The notes: a model not told the origin generated them from the letters alone. 64,000 nucleotides of DNA from Pseudomaricurvus sp033283175 (GCA_033283175.1 JAWMQM010000001.1:1488001-1552000), one strand, 5' to 3'; counted from the stretch's first letter, positions 53,118 through 62,489 are shown. A program made the numbers and translations.

Positions 53118-54359
53118 ATGAGTGAGCGGGATATCGTCATTATTGGCGGTGGTATGGTGGGCGCCTCGCTGGCGGCGTTGCTGGCGGTGGCCCTGCCGCG
53201 GTGGCGCATTGCCCTGGTGGAGAGTTTCCCCATGCCCGCCGCCGGAGAGCCGGTCTACCAGCCCAGCTACGATGACCGCTCCACCGCCATCGCCCAGGGC
53301 AGTGTCTACCTCTTGCAGCAGGCGGGCGTGTGGCAACAGCTGCAACGTTACGCCACGGTGATTGAACAGGTACACGTCTCCGACCGCGGCCATATTGGCG
53401 GTACCCTGATCGATCACCGCGACGTGGGGGTGGAGGCGCTGGGCTATGTGATTCCCAACGCCTGGATTGGTCGCGTACTGCTCAGCCACCTGCAGCAGTG
53501 TGCCAATATCCAATTGATTGCGCCGGCGTCAGTGACCCGGCTGCGACCGGTGGCCGGTGGTGCGGAACTGCAGGTTGCGCCACGGGGTGCCGAGCCTTAC
53601 ACACTGACCACAGCACTGGCAGTCATTGCCGATGGTGCCGGGTCGCCGCTGCGCCAGGCACTGGGCATCGAGTGTCGTGTGCAGGAGTACGACCAGACAG
53701 CCATTATCGCCAATGTCGGTATGGACCGCTCCCACAACCATGTGGCCTATGAGCGCTTTACCGACGAGGGACCGATGGCGCTGTTGCCGCTGGCCGGTGA
53801 CAGTGACTGTCGCAGCGCCGCGCTGGTATGGACCCAGCCGATGGCGCAGGCGGACGAGATTCTGGCGATGAGTGATGCGCAGTTCCTGGCGCGCCTGCAG
53901 GAGCGTTTCGGTTACCGCCTCGGACAATTTACTGCGGTGGGCAAGCGTGAGTCCTACCCACTGGCACTGATGCTGGCGGCGGAGCAGGTGCGCTCCTCCA
54001 TTGTGGTGCTGGGTAACGCCGCCCACTTTATGCACCCGGTGGCAGGGCAGGGCTTCAACCTGGCACTGCGGGATGCCGCGGCGCTGGTGGAGACCCTGAT
54101 GCAGGCCCCGGCCGGAGAGTCGCCGGGCAGCCTGAAACTGTTGCAGCGTTATCTGCAGCGACAGCAGCAGGATCAGGACACCACGGTGTTTGTCAGTGAC
54201 CAGCTCAGCAAATGGTTCTCCAGTAATCGGCTGCCGCCGGCGGCGCTGCGTGGGCTGGGGCTGCTGGGACTGGAGCTGTTGCCACCGGCCAAGGCCTGGT
54301 TTACCCGCCAGACCATGGGGGCGGCGGGTACCTTTGTGCAGCTGCCCATCGATGTTTAA
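53118..54359 (+). CDS. ubiH: 2-octaprenyl-6-methoxyphenol hydroxylase UbiH
   Basis: FAD monooxygenase of the aerobic ubiquinone pathway that hydroxylates the ring (C1 in E. coli). 413 residues with the N-terminal Rossmann fold IVIIGGGMVGASLAALL, VIADGAGSPLRQALG, and the UbiH signature GNAAHFMHPVAGQGFNLALRDA. ATG 53118 gives the standard N-terminus. It is followed by the paralogue ubiI after 41 nt, so both rings of the pathway are made together. Confidence 0.92.
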   Translation: MSERDIVIIGGGMVGASLAALLAVALPRWRIALVESFPMPAAGEPVYQPSYDDRSTAIAQGSVYLLQQAGVWQQLQRYATVIEQVHVSDRGHIGGTLIDHRDVGVEALGYVIPNAWIGRVLLSHLQQCANIQLIAPASVTRLRPVAGGAELQVAPRGAEPYTLTTALAVIADGAGSPLRQALGIECRVQEYDQTAIIANVGMDRSHNHVAYERFTDEGPMALLPLAGDSDCRSAALVWTQPMAQADEILAMSDAQFLARLQERFGYRLGQFTAVGKRESYPLALMLAAEQVRSSIVVLGNAAHFMHPVAGQGFNLALRDAAALVETLMQAPAGESPGSLKLLQRYLQRQQQDQDTTVFVSDQLSKWFSSNRLPPAALRGLGLLGLELLPPAKAWFTRQTMGAAGTFVQLPIDV

Positions 54360-54400
54360 CTTTTCACACCGTTTCACCTTGCTTGCAGGCTCCCGATACT

Positions 54401-55642
54401 ATGACCAGCACCACTGACCCGCAGACCCTGAGCTATGACATCGTTGTGGTGGGCGCCGGAATGGTGGGCAGCGCCATCGCCTGCGCGCTGGCGGCTGACC
54501 CCCGTGGTGCAGGCCTGCGCATCGCTGTGGTGGAGGCGGGGGCCGACCCTGCGCAGTTCAGTGGTAGCGATTTTGACCCGCGGGTGGTGGCACTGACCCA
54601 CGCCTCCCGCGAGCTGCTGGAGAGTGTCGGTGCCTGGTCGCTGATTGAGGCCGAGCGCGCCTGCCCCTACCGCCATATGGTGGTGTGGGATGGGGAGGGA
54701 ACCGGCAGCATCGACTTTCACGCCGCCGAGGTACAGCAGGCCAACCTCGGTCACATCGTTGAGAACAGTGTGGTCACACGCGCCCTGCTGCATTGTTTGC
54801 GGGCGCTGCCGCAGATTGAGCTGCTGCAACCGGCGCGGGTAGAGACCCTGTTGCGTGACGAGGAGAGTGGCCGGCCACAGGTGTTGCTGGCGGACGGTCG
54901 CCTGCTCACCGCGTCGCTGCTGTTGGCCGCCGATGGCGCCAACTCCCGGGTGCGCCAGCTGGCCAACATGGCAACCCGGGAGTGGAGCTACGGCCAGCAG
55001 GCCATTGTCACCACCGTGCGCACCGAGCACTCCCATGAATACACCGCCTGGCAGCGCTTTCTCGCCAGCGGCCCGCTTGCTTTCCTGCCCTTGCAGACAG
55101 TCACCGCAGAAGGCATGGACAGCAACTGCTGCTCCATTGTCTGGTCCCTGAACGATGACGTTGTTGAATCGCTGATGGCACTGGACGACGCGGCGTTTGC
55201 GGCGCAGTTGGGCGAGGCGTTTGAGGGACGGCTGGGTGCCATTACCCATGTGGATCGCCGCTTCAGTTTCCCGCTGCGGCAGCGACATGCCATCGATTAT
55301 GTGCAGCGTGGTATTGCCCTGATGGGGGATGCGGCTCACACCATCCACCCGCTGGCAGGTCAGGGGGTGAACCTCGGTTTCCTGGATGTGCGCGCCATGC
55401 GCGACGAAATCCTGCGTGCCAGTGAGCGTGGCGTGCCCCTCACCGATCCCTCTGTACTTAACCGTTACCAGCGGGCGCGCAAGTCCCACAACCTCAGCAT
55501 GATGGGGTTAATGGAGGGGTTCCAGCGCCTGTTCGGTGCCAACTACCTGGGGCTGCGCTGGTTGCGCAATGCGGGTATGCGCCAGGTCAATCGCCTCGGC
55601 CCGCTGAAGAACCGGCTGGTGCGCCAGGCGATGGGACTCTGA
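54401..55642 (+). CDS. ubiI: 2-octaprenylphenol hydroxylase UbiI (VisC)
   Basis: A second FAD hydroxylase, assigned to C5 hydroxylation by the conserved position after ubiH. Fold landmarks: IVVVGAGMVGSAIACAL, AADGANSRVRQLANM, and GDAAHTIHPLAGQGVNLGFLDV. 413 residues from ATG 54401 (a TTG at 54383 is also in frame). Distinguishing UbiI, UbiF and UbiH by motif is not secure; position favours UbiI. Confidence 0.85.
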   Translation: MTSTTDPQTLSYDIVVVGAGMVGSAIACALAADPRGAGLRIAVVEAGADPAQFSGSDFDPRVVALTHASRELLESVGAWSLIEAERACPYRHMVVWDGEGTGSIDFHAAEVQQANLGHIVENSVVTRALLHCLRALPQIELLQPARVETLLRDEESGRPQVLLADGRLLTASLLLAADGANSRVRQLANMATREWSYGQQAIVTTVRTEHSHEYTAWQRFLASGPLAFLPLQTVTAEGMDSNCCSIVWSLNDDVVESLMALDDAAFAAQLGEAFEGRLGAITHVDRRFSFPLRQRHAIDYVQRGIALMGDAAHTIHPLAGQGVNLGFLDVRAMRDEILRASERGVPLTDPSVLNRYQRARKSHNLSMMGLMEGFQRLFGANYLGLRWLRNAGMRQVNRLGPLKNRLVRQAMGL

Positions 55643-55785
55643 CCCACCGCCGCCATCAATAGCAGCGATTATTGCCCTGCGTAAAAAACTGGCGCCCCAA
55701 TATTCCTGCTCCTGAACTCTGCGGCCTTTACTTGCGTAACCTGCTACAGAGCGTGCATTGTTGTGACTGAGGAGGGCGTACCTTT

Positions 55786-56199
55786 ATGAGACTGACGCTG
55801 TTTTACGACGGTCGCTGTCCCCTCTGCGTGGCCGAGATGGAATCCCTCCGGCGTCACGACCATCATCACCGTTTGCAACTGGAAGATATCTTTCAGCCGG
55901 GGCTGCAGCAGCGATATCCGCAGCTGGACCTGTGGCGCGCGTTGCAGGTGCTGCACGGTGTGGACGAGCAGGGGCGCTGGTGGCTGGGACTGGATGTCAC
56001 CGCACGGGCCTGGTCGCTGGTGGGCGTGACGCGTTACAACTGGCTGCGCTGGCCGCTGGTGCGGCCGGTTGCCGACAGCTGCTATCGCGCCTTTGCCTGC
56101 CATCGCTACACCCTCTCCCGCTGGTTGACCGGCCGTGCACGCGTGTGCAGCGACGATCATTGCAACACGACAGGTGACAAGTCGAGAGGTGCCGAGTGA
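55786..56199 (+). CDS. DUF393 thiol-disulfide-type protein
   Basis: A 137-residue protein of the DUF393/YuxK family, a thioredoxin-like fold with the CxxC in LFYDGRCPLCVAEM near residue 12-15. Function is unknown; family members are thought to be redox proteins. The start is ATG 55786 with GAGGAGGG upstream. It overlaps the next gene by GTGA, so they are coupled. Confidence 0.8.
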   Translation: MRLTLFYDGRCPLCVAEMESLRRHDHHHRLQLEDIFQPGLQQRYPQLDLWRALQVLHGVDEQGRWWLGLDVTARAWSLVGVTRYNWLRWPLVRPVADSCYRAFACHRYTLSRWLTGRARVCSDDHCNTTGDKSRGAE

Positions 56200-56924
56200 A
56201 CGGCAGTGTGGATACTGCCCTGGTGATTGGCGCTGGTGGCGGCATTGGCCGCGCCGTAGCAGAGCGCCTGTTGCAGGGCGGTTGGCAGGTGTTGGCGGTG
56301 AGCCGCCAGTCACAAGCTTTCATGCACCCGCAGCTCAGCTGGTTTGCCGGCGCCAGTGATGAAACCGAGATCGAACAGCTGATCACCCGGCTGGAGGATT
56401 TTCGCGGACGTATCCAGCGGGTGGTGGTGTGCAGTGGTGTATTGCACAACAGGCAACAGGAACTGGCGCCGGAGAAGCGGCTGGAGGAGTTTACGGCTCA
56501 CAGCCTGATGTCCACGCTGGCGGTAAACACCCTGCTGCCAGGGCTGTGGCTGGCGCGTCTGCTGCCACTGCTGAAGGACTCCCCCCATTGTGTGTACGCT
56601 ACACTCAGTGCCCGGGTGGGCAGCATCGGCGATAATCGCCTCGGCGGCTGGTACAGCTATCGCGCCAGCAAGGCGGCGTTGAATATGCTGTTGCAGACGG
56701 CCGCAGTGGAGTACTCCCGCCGCGCGCGGCGGGTGAAGTTGCTGGCGTTTCATCCGGGCACTACCGATACCGATCTGTCCCGCCCCTTTCAGGGAAATGT
56801 TCCCAACGGCAAACTGTTCACACCGGAATTCGTTGCCACGCAACTGGATCGCATCATGTCGGGCCTGCAGGCCGATGGTGAACTAAGCTATCTCGACTGG
56901 CAGGGTAAACCCATTCCCTGGTAG
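56196..56924 (+). CDS. Short-chain dehydrogenase/reductase
   Basis: A 242-residue NAD(P)-dependent oxidoreductase. The cofactor loop is VIGAGGGIGRAVAERLL and the catalytic motif is GWYSYRASKAALNML (Tyr-x3-Lys), with the Ser in ATLSARVGS. The layout resembles the CsgA/C-factor branch. Start is GTG 56196 overlapping the DUF393 stop. Substrate unknown; pairing with a DUF393 protein recurs in some gammaproteobacteria but its meaning is not known to me. Confidence 0.85.
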   Translation: MNGSVDTALVIGAGGGIGRAVAERLLQGGWQVLAVSRQSQAFMHPQLSWFAGASDETEIEQLITRLEDFRGRIQRVVVCSGVLHNRQQELAPEKRLEEFTAHSLMSTLAVNTLLPGLWLARLLPLLKDSPHCVYATLSARVGSIGDNRLGGWYSYRASKAALNMLLQTAAVEYSRRARRVKLLAFHPGTTDTDLSRPFQGNVPNGKLFTPEFVATQLDRIMSGLQADGELSYLDWQGKPIPW

Positions 56925-56933
56925 CCGGGAATG

Positions 56934-57614
56934 TCAGTTCGTCGCCCAGCTGCGCATCAGGTTGTGGTAGAGCGCACTCAGGGAACGCACCTGAGGGTCG
57001 TCGGTGCCGCGTTCAACCGTCAGGGTCTGGACCACCTGGTCCAGATCAAACAGCTGCTCACGTTGCTGGGCGCTGCGCACCAGGCTCTGTACCCAGAAAA
57101 ACGAACAGACACGGGCGCCGCGGGTGACCGGTCGCACTTCGTGCAGGCTGCTGGAGGGATAGACGATCATGTCGCCGGCATTGAGCTTGACGCTCTGGGC
57201 GCCGTATTGGGTTTCGATCACCAGCTCGCCGCCGTCGTAGCTGTCGGGTTCACACAGGAACAGGGTGGCCGAGACATCACTGCGCAGGCTTTCGCCGCCG
57301 GCCAGGTACAGGATGGCGCTGTCCACGTGCAGCCCGTAGCTGCCACCGTCGGCATAGCGGTTGAATTTGGGCGGGTAAATTTTTTCCGGCAGCGCGGCGC
57401 TGATAAACAGCGGGTGACGGGATATTTTCTGCAGCAGAAATTGTTGCAGCTGTTGAATCTGTGGCTGTTGCTCGTCGGCCTGCTGATTGAACTTTACCGT
57501 GCGGGCAATACCGCCGGCGGTGGCGCTGCCATCGAGCCAGCCGTGTGCATCCAGATGCTGACGTATCTGTTTCACTTCCTCTTTGCTCAGCAGGTTTTCA
57601 ATGGGTAACAGCAT
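56934..57614 (-). CDS. piuC: PKHD-type Fe(II)/2-oxoglutarate dioxygenase, PiuC-like
   Basis: A 226-residue iron and 2-oxoglutarate dependent hydroxylase. The metal triad is visible: YGLHVDSAIL (His and Asp) and SSSLHEVRPVTRGARVC (His, then Arg for 2-oxoglutarate). Its conserved neighbour in pseudomonads is the siderophore receptor PiuA, and here it closes an operon that includes such a receptor. Start is ATG 57614. Substrate is not known. Confidence 0.88.
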   Translation of the reverse strand: MLLPIENLLSKEEVKQIRQHLDAHGWLDGSATAGGIARTVKFNQQADEQQPQIQQLQQFLLQKISRHPLFISAALPEKIYPPKFNRYADGGSYGLHVDSAILYLAGGESLRSDVSATLFLCEPDSYDGGELVIETQYGAQSVKLNAGDMIVYPSSSLHEVRPVTRGARVCSFFWVQSLVRSAQQREQLFDLDQVVQTLTVERGTDDPQVRSLSALYHNLMRSWATN

Positions 57615-57642
57615 GGGCCGGTTCCGCGTTAACAATAAAAAA

Positions 57643-58752
57643 TTAAAAAGTTTGTATCAGCCTCTCCGGGCCGATGTCAGCCAGGGTCGGACAACCGGCC
57701 AGGGCCATGGTCATCTCCAGCTCTTCCAGTAATAACTTCAGCGTGTGTGCCACACCCAGGGCGCCGGCGATAGCGAGGCCGTACAGCAGCGGCCGGCCGA
57801 TCAGTACGCCATTGGCACCCAGTGCCAGCGCTTTGAAAACGTCGGTACCACGACGCACGCCACTGTCCAGCAGCAGTAACATCTCCGCTCCGCACTGCTG
57901 CCGAATGGCGGCCAGCATCTGCATGGGCGATGCCACACCGTCCAGAGAACGACCGCCGTGATTGGAGACAATCAAACCGTCGATGCCGGCGTCCCGCGCG
58001 CGCGCCGCATCCTGTGGGTTGAGCACACCTTTCAGCAACAGCGGCAGTTGTGTCTGCTGTCGCAGCCAGAGGATATCGTCCCAGTCGGGTGCCGCCGACA
58101 TGATGCCGTGGAGTATCACACTTTGGCCGGGGTTCAGGGTGTGCGCCCCGGGTGTGGCAATGCCATCGAGATTCACTGCGCGCACGCTGTCGGGTAAGTG
58201 AAAACCGGCGCGCTGTGGTCGTTGCCGCAAGCCGTTCACCGGCACATCTACCGTCACGATTATGGCCTGGTAACCGCTGGCCTCGGCGCGACGCACCAGA
58301 CTCAGTGATTGTTCACGACTGCCCTGCCAGTAGAGTTGAAACCAGCGTTGCTGTAGCTGCGGGGCAATCTCTTCCAGCGTGACGGAGCTGAGTGTGCTGG
58401 TGCAGTAGAGCGCCCCCAGTGCGTCAGCCGCCTGGGCGCTGGCCAGTTCACCCTGCGGGTGTACCAGCCGCTGATAGGCTACCGGCGCCAGCGCGATGGG
58501 GTGTGGCAGCGTTTGCCCGAACCAGCGGGTGGCAGTGGTAGCCCGGGAAAAATTTTGTAAGGTCTGCGGCAGGATCTGCCAGCGATCGAAGGAACTGCTG
58601 TTGCTGTTGCGGGTGAGATCGTCACCGCAGCCGCCGTCGATGTATTCGAAAATCGGGTGGGGCATAAAATCCGGAGCCCGGCGTTCATAGTCCGCCAGGG
58701 TGAGCATGTCCGGGGGCAGCTGTGTCAGCTTGGGGCGGTACAGGTCGCTCAT
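57643..58752 (-). CDS. FMN-dependent 2-hydroxy-acid dehydrogenase (LldD family)
   Basis: Oxidises a 2-hydroxy acid such as L-lactate, glycolate or mandelate. A TIM barrel of 369 residues with the flavin and substrate motifs APVAYQRLVHPQGE, QLYWQGSREQS, and IVSNHGGRSLDG carrying the catalytic His and Arg. It is cytosolic or membrane-peripheral. Its place between a siderophore-type receptor and piuC is unusual: it might process a hydroxy-acid ligand imported with iron, such as citrate-type or lactate groups. That is inference. Confidence 0.85.
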   Translation of the reverse strand: MSDLYRPKLTQLPPDMLTLADYERRAPDFMPHPIFEYIDGGCGDDLTRNSNSSSFDRWQILPQTLQNFSRATTATRWFGQTLPHPIALAPVAYQRLVHPQGELASAQAADALGALYCTSTLSSVTLEEIAPQLQQRWFQLYWQGSREQSLSLVRRAEASGYQAIIVTVDVPVNGLRQRPQRAGFHLPDSVRAVNLDGIATPGAHTLNPGQSVILHGIMSAAPDWDDILWLRQQTQLPLLLKGVLNPQDAARARDAGIDGLIVSNHGGRSLDGVASPMQMLAAIRQQCGAEMLLLLDSGVRRGTDVFKALALGANGVLIGRPLLYGLAIAGALGVAHTLKLLLEELEMTMALAGCPTLADIGPERLIQTF

Positions 58753-58802
58753 GGTTTATGCCTGGATTGGTCACATTCGTCAGAGGGAGTCATCATAACA
58801 AA

Positions 58803-58826
58803 GCCGGACAGATTTCTCTGCCCGGC
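58803..58826 (-). terminator. Possible intrinsic terminator after the siderophore receptor
   Basis: On the minus strand GCCGGGCAGA, GAAA loop, TCTGTCCGGC, then TTTGTT: a ten-base stem with one G-U and a GNRA loop, between receptor and dehydrogenase genes. The U-run is weak, so read-through is likely. Confidence 0.5.
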
Positions 58827-58886
58827 CTGCCGTGGGTCGCTGGCGACCCTGTTGTACAAGTTGGCACTTCCCTGTGCCCGAGTTCA

Positions 58887-61187
58887 TCAGAACTCGTAGG
58901 AAACGGTGACCTGTGCATTACGACGGTCGCCGATATAGGCGAAGGAACCGCTGCGGTAAGCGGTCAGGTAGTAGTCCTTGTCGGTGACGTTGCCCACGTT
59001 CAGGCGCACGTTAAGTTGTGGCGAGAACTCATAAGTGGCAAACAGGTCGTAGACGGTGTAGCTGGGTACGCCGAGGTCTTCGTTGGCTGCGGTATCCGGC
59101 TGGCCGGTGAAGACTTCGCTGGAGTAGGTGGCGTTGGCACCAAAGGAGAAGTCATCGGTCAGCTGGTAGCGAGCCTGTACAAAGGCACTCTTGTCAGCAA
59201 AGTTGGCCAGGGTTTTTCCCGCATCGACGCTGGTGAGCTGCGGTATACCAGCATTCGGGCCACGGGTTGGCGTTGTGGTGTTGATACCGTTATTGAAGGA
59301 CTCCAGCACTTCGGCGTTCATGATGGCGGCACCGGCCTGTACGCTCAGCCTGTCGGTGACGTTACCGGATACGGAGAACTCGAAACCTTCGACGCGGTTT
59401 TTACCGGTGTTGAGGGTGCCGAGGGTCGCGTAGCTGTCGCCCACACTTTCCATTACGTCATCCTTGGTGATCCGGAACACGGCAGCGGTCAGCAGCAGCT
59501 TCTCGTTGAAGATGTTCCACTTGGTGCCCAGCTCGATGTTCTCGGTCTGCTCAGGCTTGCTGTCGCCCACCTGAGTCGGGTCGCCACAGAGGCCGCCGTA
59601 GCCGCAGCTGCCGCCGACGTCGGATTCGCCACCGTTAATGTTGGAGGAGGTGCTGTAGGTCAGGTAGACGTTGCCGTTCTCGGTAATGTCGTAGACGGTA
59701 CCGATATGACCGTTCCACAGGGTATCGGAGTACTTGTACTCGGTTACGCTGCCGGGACGCCCCACCTTGTTGTCGTATTCAAAGTAATCCGCACGCACGC
59801 CGAGGAAGACAGACCAGGCATCGGTCAGGTCGATGGTGTCCATGACCGCCAGGGACCAGGTGTCGATGTTGTAATCGGAATCCTTTTCACCCTTGGAGAT
59901 CTGGCGCTGCATCAGGTCGTTGAGGCCGCTGTAGTAGTTGCCGGCTCCGTCGGAGAAACAGTAGTTGGTGCCGCAGTTGGGCGTGCCGGTAGTGGTGTAG
60001 TCGTAGACGCCGTTGATCACCTTGTGGCTGGAGTACTCAAGGGTGGTTACAAACTGGTTTTTCAGGCCGCCGATCTCGGTGTCGAAAAACAGATTGGTCA
60101 TGTTGGCGAAGTACTCCACTTCCTGCCAACCCTGGTGGGTGCTGAGGCTGGTGCCGCCACGGGTACCGGTGGCCACATAGCCGTTGTCGGTGGTGCCGTA
60201 ACGGGTGGCGTTGATCAGGCGCAGGTTGTCGGTGAAGTCATACTCGGCGCGGAAGGTGGCGGTGTTTACTTCAGACTCCAGGAAATCCTCGTCCTGCATA
60301 TAGACGGGGATGTCCTTTACCGGCTTGCCGCTGGTGCGGTCAATGTAGGAACCCAGGTCCGGCTTGTCTTCGGCTTTCAGGTAGTAGTAGTCGGCCACCA
60401 GCTTCAGTTTTTCAGTAGCCTGCAGGGAGCCGGACAGGGCGGCACCGTTACGCTCGCGATCGGCGGGCTCGCGGTCCGGTACTTCCTGGTAGGCGTGCAA
60501 CAGGTTAACGCGCACCGCGGCGTCGTCGGTCACGCTGACGTTGCTGTCCAGGGTCAGGCGACGGAAGTCGTCAGTGCCGACACCACCCTGTACCTTGTTG
60601 AAGTTGTACTCGGTGCTGGCCTGCTTGGTGATACTGTTGACAGCGCCACCGGTGGAACCGCGACCGGCAAAGGTAGAGCTTGGCCCCTTGGTGATTTCCA
60701 CCTGCTCCACGGCAAAGCTTTCGCGGATGGTCATACCGGGATCACGCAGGCCGTCGACGAACACATCGGAGCGGGCTTCGTGACCGCGGATCACGTAGCG
60801 GTCACCGAAGGCGTTACCGTTTTCACCGGTACCCAGGGTAATACCAGGCTGGTTGGCGAGTATGGCGCGCAGGTCGGTGTCACCGGATTCCTGAATCGCG
60901 GTCTGGGTCAGTACGGTGATGGTCTGTGGCGTTTCCGCCAGCGGTTTGACGTGGCGGCTGTCGCCGGAGATCTTTGCCTTGTAAGGGGCGCCGGGTTCCG
61001 CGTAGGGGTTAGTGTCGACGGTGCGTTCTTCGATCTGCATGGTGTCGAGAACAATGGGCTCTTCGTCCTGGGCCAGCAGCGGGGTAGCCAGCAGCAGGGA
61101 AGGCAGGCCGATGGCAAGTGCTGCAGACGGGCTGAATTTCGGTTTACGCAGTGTGAGCAGGGGTTGCATGGTGTTGTCCGTTTTCAT
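58887..61187 (-). CDS. TonB-dependent catecholate-siderophore-type receptor (Fiu/PiuA-like)
   Basis: A 766-residue outer-membrane importer. The signal peptide is followed by a plug with ETPQTITVLTQTAIQE, NAFGDRYVIRGHEARSDVFVDGLRD and VEQVEITKGPSSTFAGRGSTGGAVN, and the barrel ends AQVTVSYEF with terminal Phe. This pattern is that of Fiu and PiuA, which take up ferric catecholates. A Cys-rich loop (GGSCGYGGLCGD) in the barrel is notable. The start at ATG 61187 is 2 nt after the tonB stop. Neighbours tonB, exbD, exbB and piuC support iron uptake. Confidence 0.9.
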   Translation of the reverse strand: MKTDNTMQPLLTLRKPKFSPSAALAIGLPSLLLATPLLAQDEEPIVLDTMQIEERTVDTNPYAEPGAPYKAKISGDSRHVKPLAETPQTITVLTQTAIQESGDTDLRAILANQPGITLGTGENGNAFGDRYVIRGHEARSDVFVDGLRDPGMTIRESFAVEQVEITKGPSSTFAGRGSTGGAVNSITKQASTEYNFNKVQGGVGTDDFRRLTLDSNVSVTDDAAVRVNLLHAYQEVPDREPADRERNGAALSGSLQATEKLKLVADYYYLKAEDKPDLGSYIDRTSGKPVKDIPVYMQDEDFLESEVNTATFRAEYDFTDNLRLINATRYGTTDNGYVATGTRGGTSLSTHQGWQEVEYFANMTNLFFDTEIGGLKNQFVTTLEYSSHKVINGVYDYTTTGTPNCGTNYCFSDGAGNYYSGLNDLMQRQISKGEKDSDYNIDTWSLAVMDTIDLTDAWSVFLGVRADYFEYDNKVGRPGSVTEYKYSDTLWNGHIGTVYDITENGNVYLTYSTSSNINGGESDVGGSCGYGGLCGDPTQVGDSKPEQTENIELGTKWNIFNEKLLLTAAVFRITKDDVMESVGDSYATLGTLNTGKNRVEGFEFSVSGNVTDRLSVQAGAAIMNAEVLESFNNGINTTTPTRGPNAGIPQLTSVDAGKTLANFADKSAFVQARYQLTDDFSFGANATYSSEVFTGQPDTAANEDLGVPSYTVYDLFATYEFSPQLNVRLNVGNVTDKDYYLTAYRSGSFAYIGDRRNAQVTVSYEF

Positions 61188-61189
61188 GG

Positions 61190-62035
61190 CTAGTCTCTAA
61201 ACTCTCTATTGGTAATAAGTGAATATTCAATGGGGATGACCAAGGTCACCTTGTCTCGCTTCAGGCTGTCCGGGAACGGTGGCAGTGGTTGCGCCAGTTC
61301 CAGCATGTCCAGTGCTGACTGATCCAGGAGTGGATAGCCGCTACTTTTTTTTATGGATTTATTCAGTACCTGGCCGTCGCGGTTCATGGTGAACTGCAGT
61401 TGCACGACCCCTTCCTGTTTCTGTTTCTTCGCCTCTTTGGGATAGCTGCGATAGCTGTTGAGCCACGCCATCAGATGGGCGAAGTAATCCTTGGTGCTGC
61501 CTTTGCGACCGCCGCGTTGCTGGTCACTGGCGGTGCCGGAGGCGCGCTGCTGGGCGACACTGGCAGTGGCTTTGGCGACCGCTGGCGCCGGTGTGGTTTG
61601 CTGTTGCGCGGCAGTCTCCGTGGTCTGTTGATGCAGGACGCCATCGGCACTGCTGAATTCGCTGCTCACTGGTGCCTTGACGGGCGCCTCTGCCACTTTG
61701 GGCTCCGGTGATGGGGCAACCGGTTTTGGCGCCGGGGTGACTGGTTTTGGAGGTTCCGGCGGTGGTTCCTTGGGCACTGGCGCTTCCGTCACGGGTTTCG
61801 GTTTGGCAGGCTCCGGAGGTGGAGTCTCTTCTGTTGCAGCCTTATCGGTGTCACTCTGGTTGGCGACGCTGTCGACATAGGAGCCTGCCAAACCCAGACC
61901 CACTTCCAGACCGCCGTCACCGTCGCCATCGGCGCCGGCGGCGATGGTCTGCGGTTGTGTGCCCAGGGCCCACAGCAGCAGGCTGTGGCACAGCAGTGAA
62001 ATCAGCAGGGCGATGAGCCAGTAACGACGTTGCAT
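61190..62035 (-). CDS. tonB: TonB energy transducer
   Basis: A 281-residue TonB. Membrane helix at residues 7-27 with the LCHSLLLW signal (His for coupling), then a Pro-Glu-Lys repeat region (PPPEPAKPKP, PEPPKPVTPAPKPVAP) spanning the periplasm, and a C-terminal TonB domain SYRSYPKEAKKQKQEGVVQLQFTMNRDGQV, SSGYPLLDQSALDML. Start is ATG 62035 just after the exbD stop. It is dedicated to the receptor that follows. Confidence 0.9.
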   Translation of the reverse strand: MQRRYWLIALLISLLCHSLLLWALGTQPQTIAAGADGDGDGGLEVGLGLAGSYVDSVANQSDTDKAATEETPPPEPAKPKPVTEAPVPKEPPPEPPKPVTPAPKPVAPSPEPKVAEAPVKAPVSSEFSSADGVLHQQTTETAAQQQTTPAPAVAKATASVAQQRASGTASDQQRGGRKGSTKDYFAHLMAWLNSYRSYPKEAKKQKQEGVVQLQFTMNRDGQVLNKSIKKSSGYPLLDQSALDMLELAQPLPPFPDSLKRDKVTLVIPIEYSLITNREFRD

Positions 62036-62037
62036 GC

Positions 62038-62433
62038 TCAACCACCTGACTCGCTGACGAGGGTAACGTTGGTAATCTGCTGGCTGCGCAGCAGCGTCAG
62101 CAGCGGCTGGATCTGTTGCGCGGTCAGCTGGCGGTGCAGGAATACACGCACGTCGGCGCTGGCGGTGTGCTGGGCCAGCGCCTCGCTGAGTTGCGCTTCG
62201 GTCACTGCGGCGCTGTTAAGAAACAGCTGCTGTTGCGCATTCATCTCCACCCGCAGTTCGGAGGCTTCGCTTTTGATGCCGGCGTCACTGAGGGGCAGCT
62301 GCAGGTCGGCGGCCAGTTGCTGGTGCATCTGGCCGGCTACCATAAAAAAGATCAGCAGCAGGAAGACAATGTTGATCAAGGGGATCAGGTTGTCGTCGCT
62401 GGCGGGTTTGACTTTGCTCCAGAGGTTGTCCAT
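62038..62433 (-). CDS. exbD: ExbD proton-channel subunit (second copy)
   Basis: A 131-residue membrane protein that with ExbB uses the proton gradient to drive TonB. One N-terminal helix with NLIPLINIVFLLLIFFMVAGQM; here the ionisable position usually Asp is occupied as N-L-I-P-L-I-N, so the channel Asp seems to be replaced by Asn. A short periplasmic domain follows. ATG 62433 gives the ExbD length. The usual acidic residue is intact in the neighbouring copy. Confidence 0.82.
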   Translation of the reverse strand: MDNLWSKVKPASDDNLIPLINIVFLLLIFFMVAGQMHQQLAADLQLPLSDAGIKSEASELRVEMNAQQQLFLNSAAVTEAQLSEALAQHTASADVRVFLHRQLTAQQIQPLLTLLRSQQITNVTLVSESGG

Positions 62434-62489
62434 GGCTGTCCGCTGCCTGCAGGTTGGTGTTGGTGTTCTAAAGGTCGGAATGCCGGAGT

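Noticed and set aside
51113..53233. Open frame of 706 codons on the minus strand opposite ygfB and pepP
   Set aside because: It is the antisense of well-supported genes with matching domains on the plus strand; the translated product has no recognisable domain and no ribosome site. Long antisense frames are common in GC-rich genes.
58722..61193. Open frame of 823 codons on the plus strand opposite the siderophore receptor
   Set aside because: The receptor on the minus strand has plug and barrel motifs and fits the operon; the opposite frame is a Val/Gly-rich shadow without motifs.
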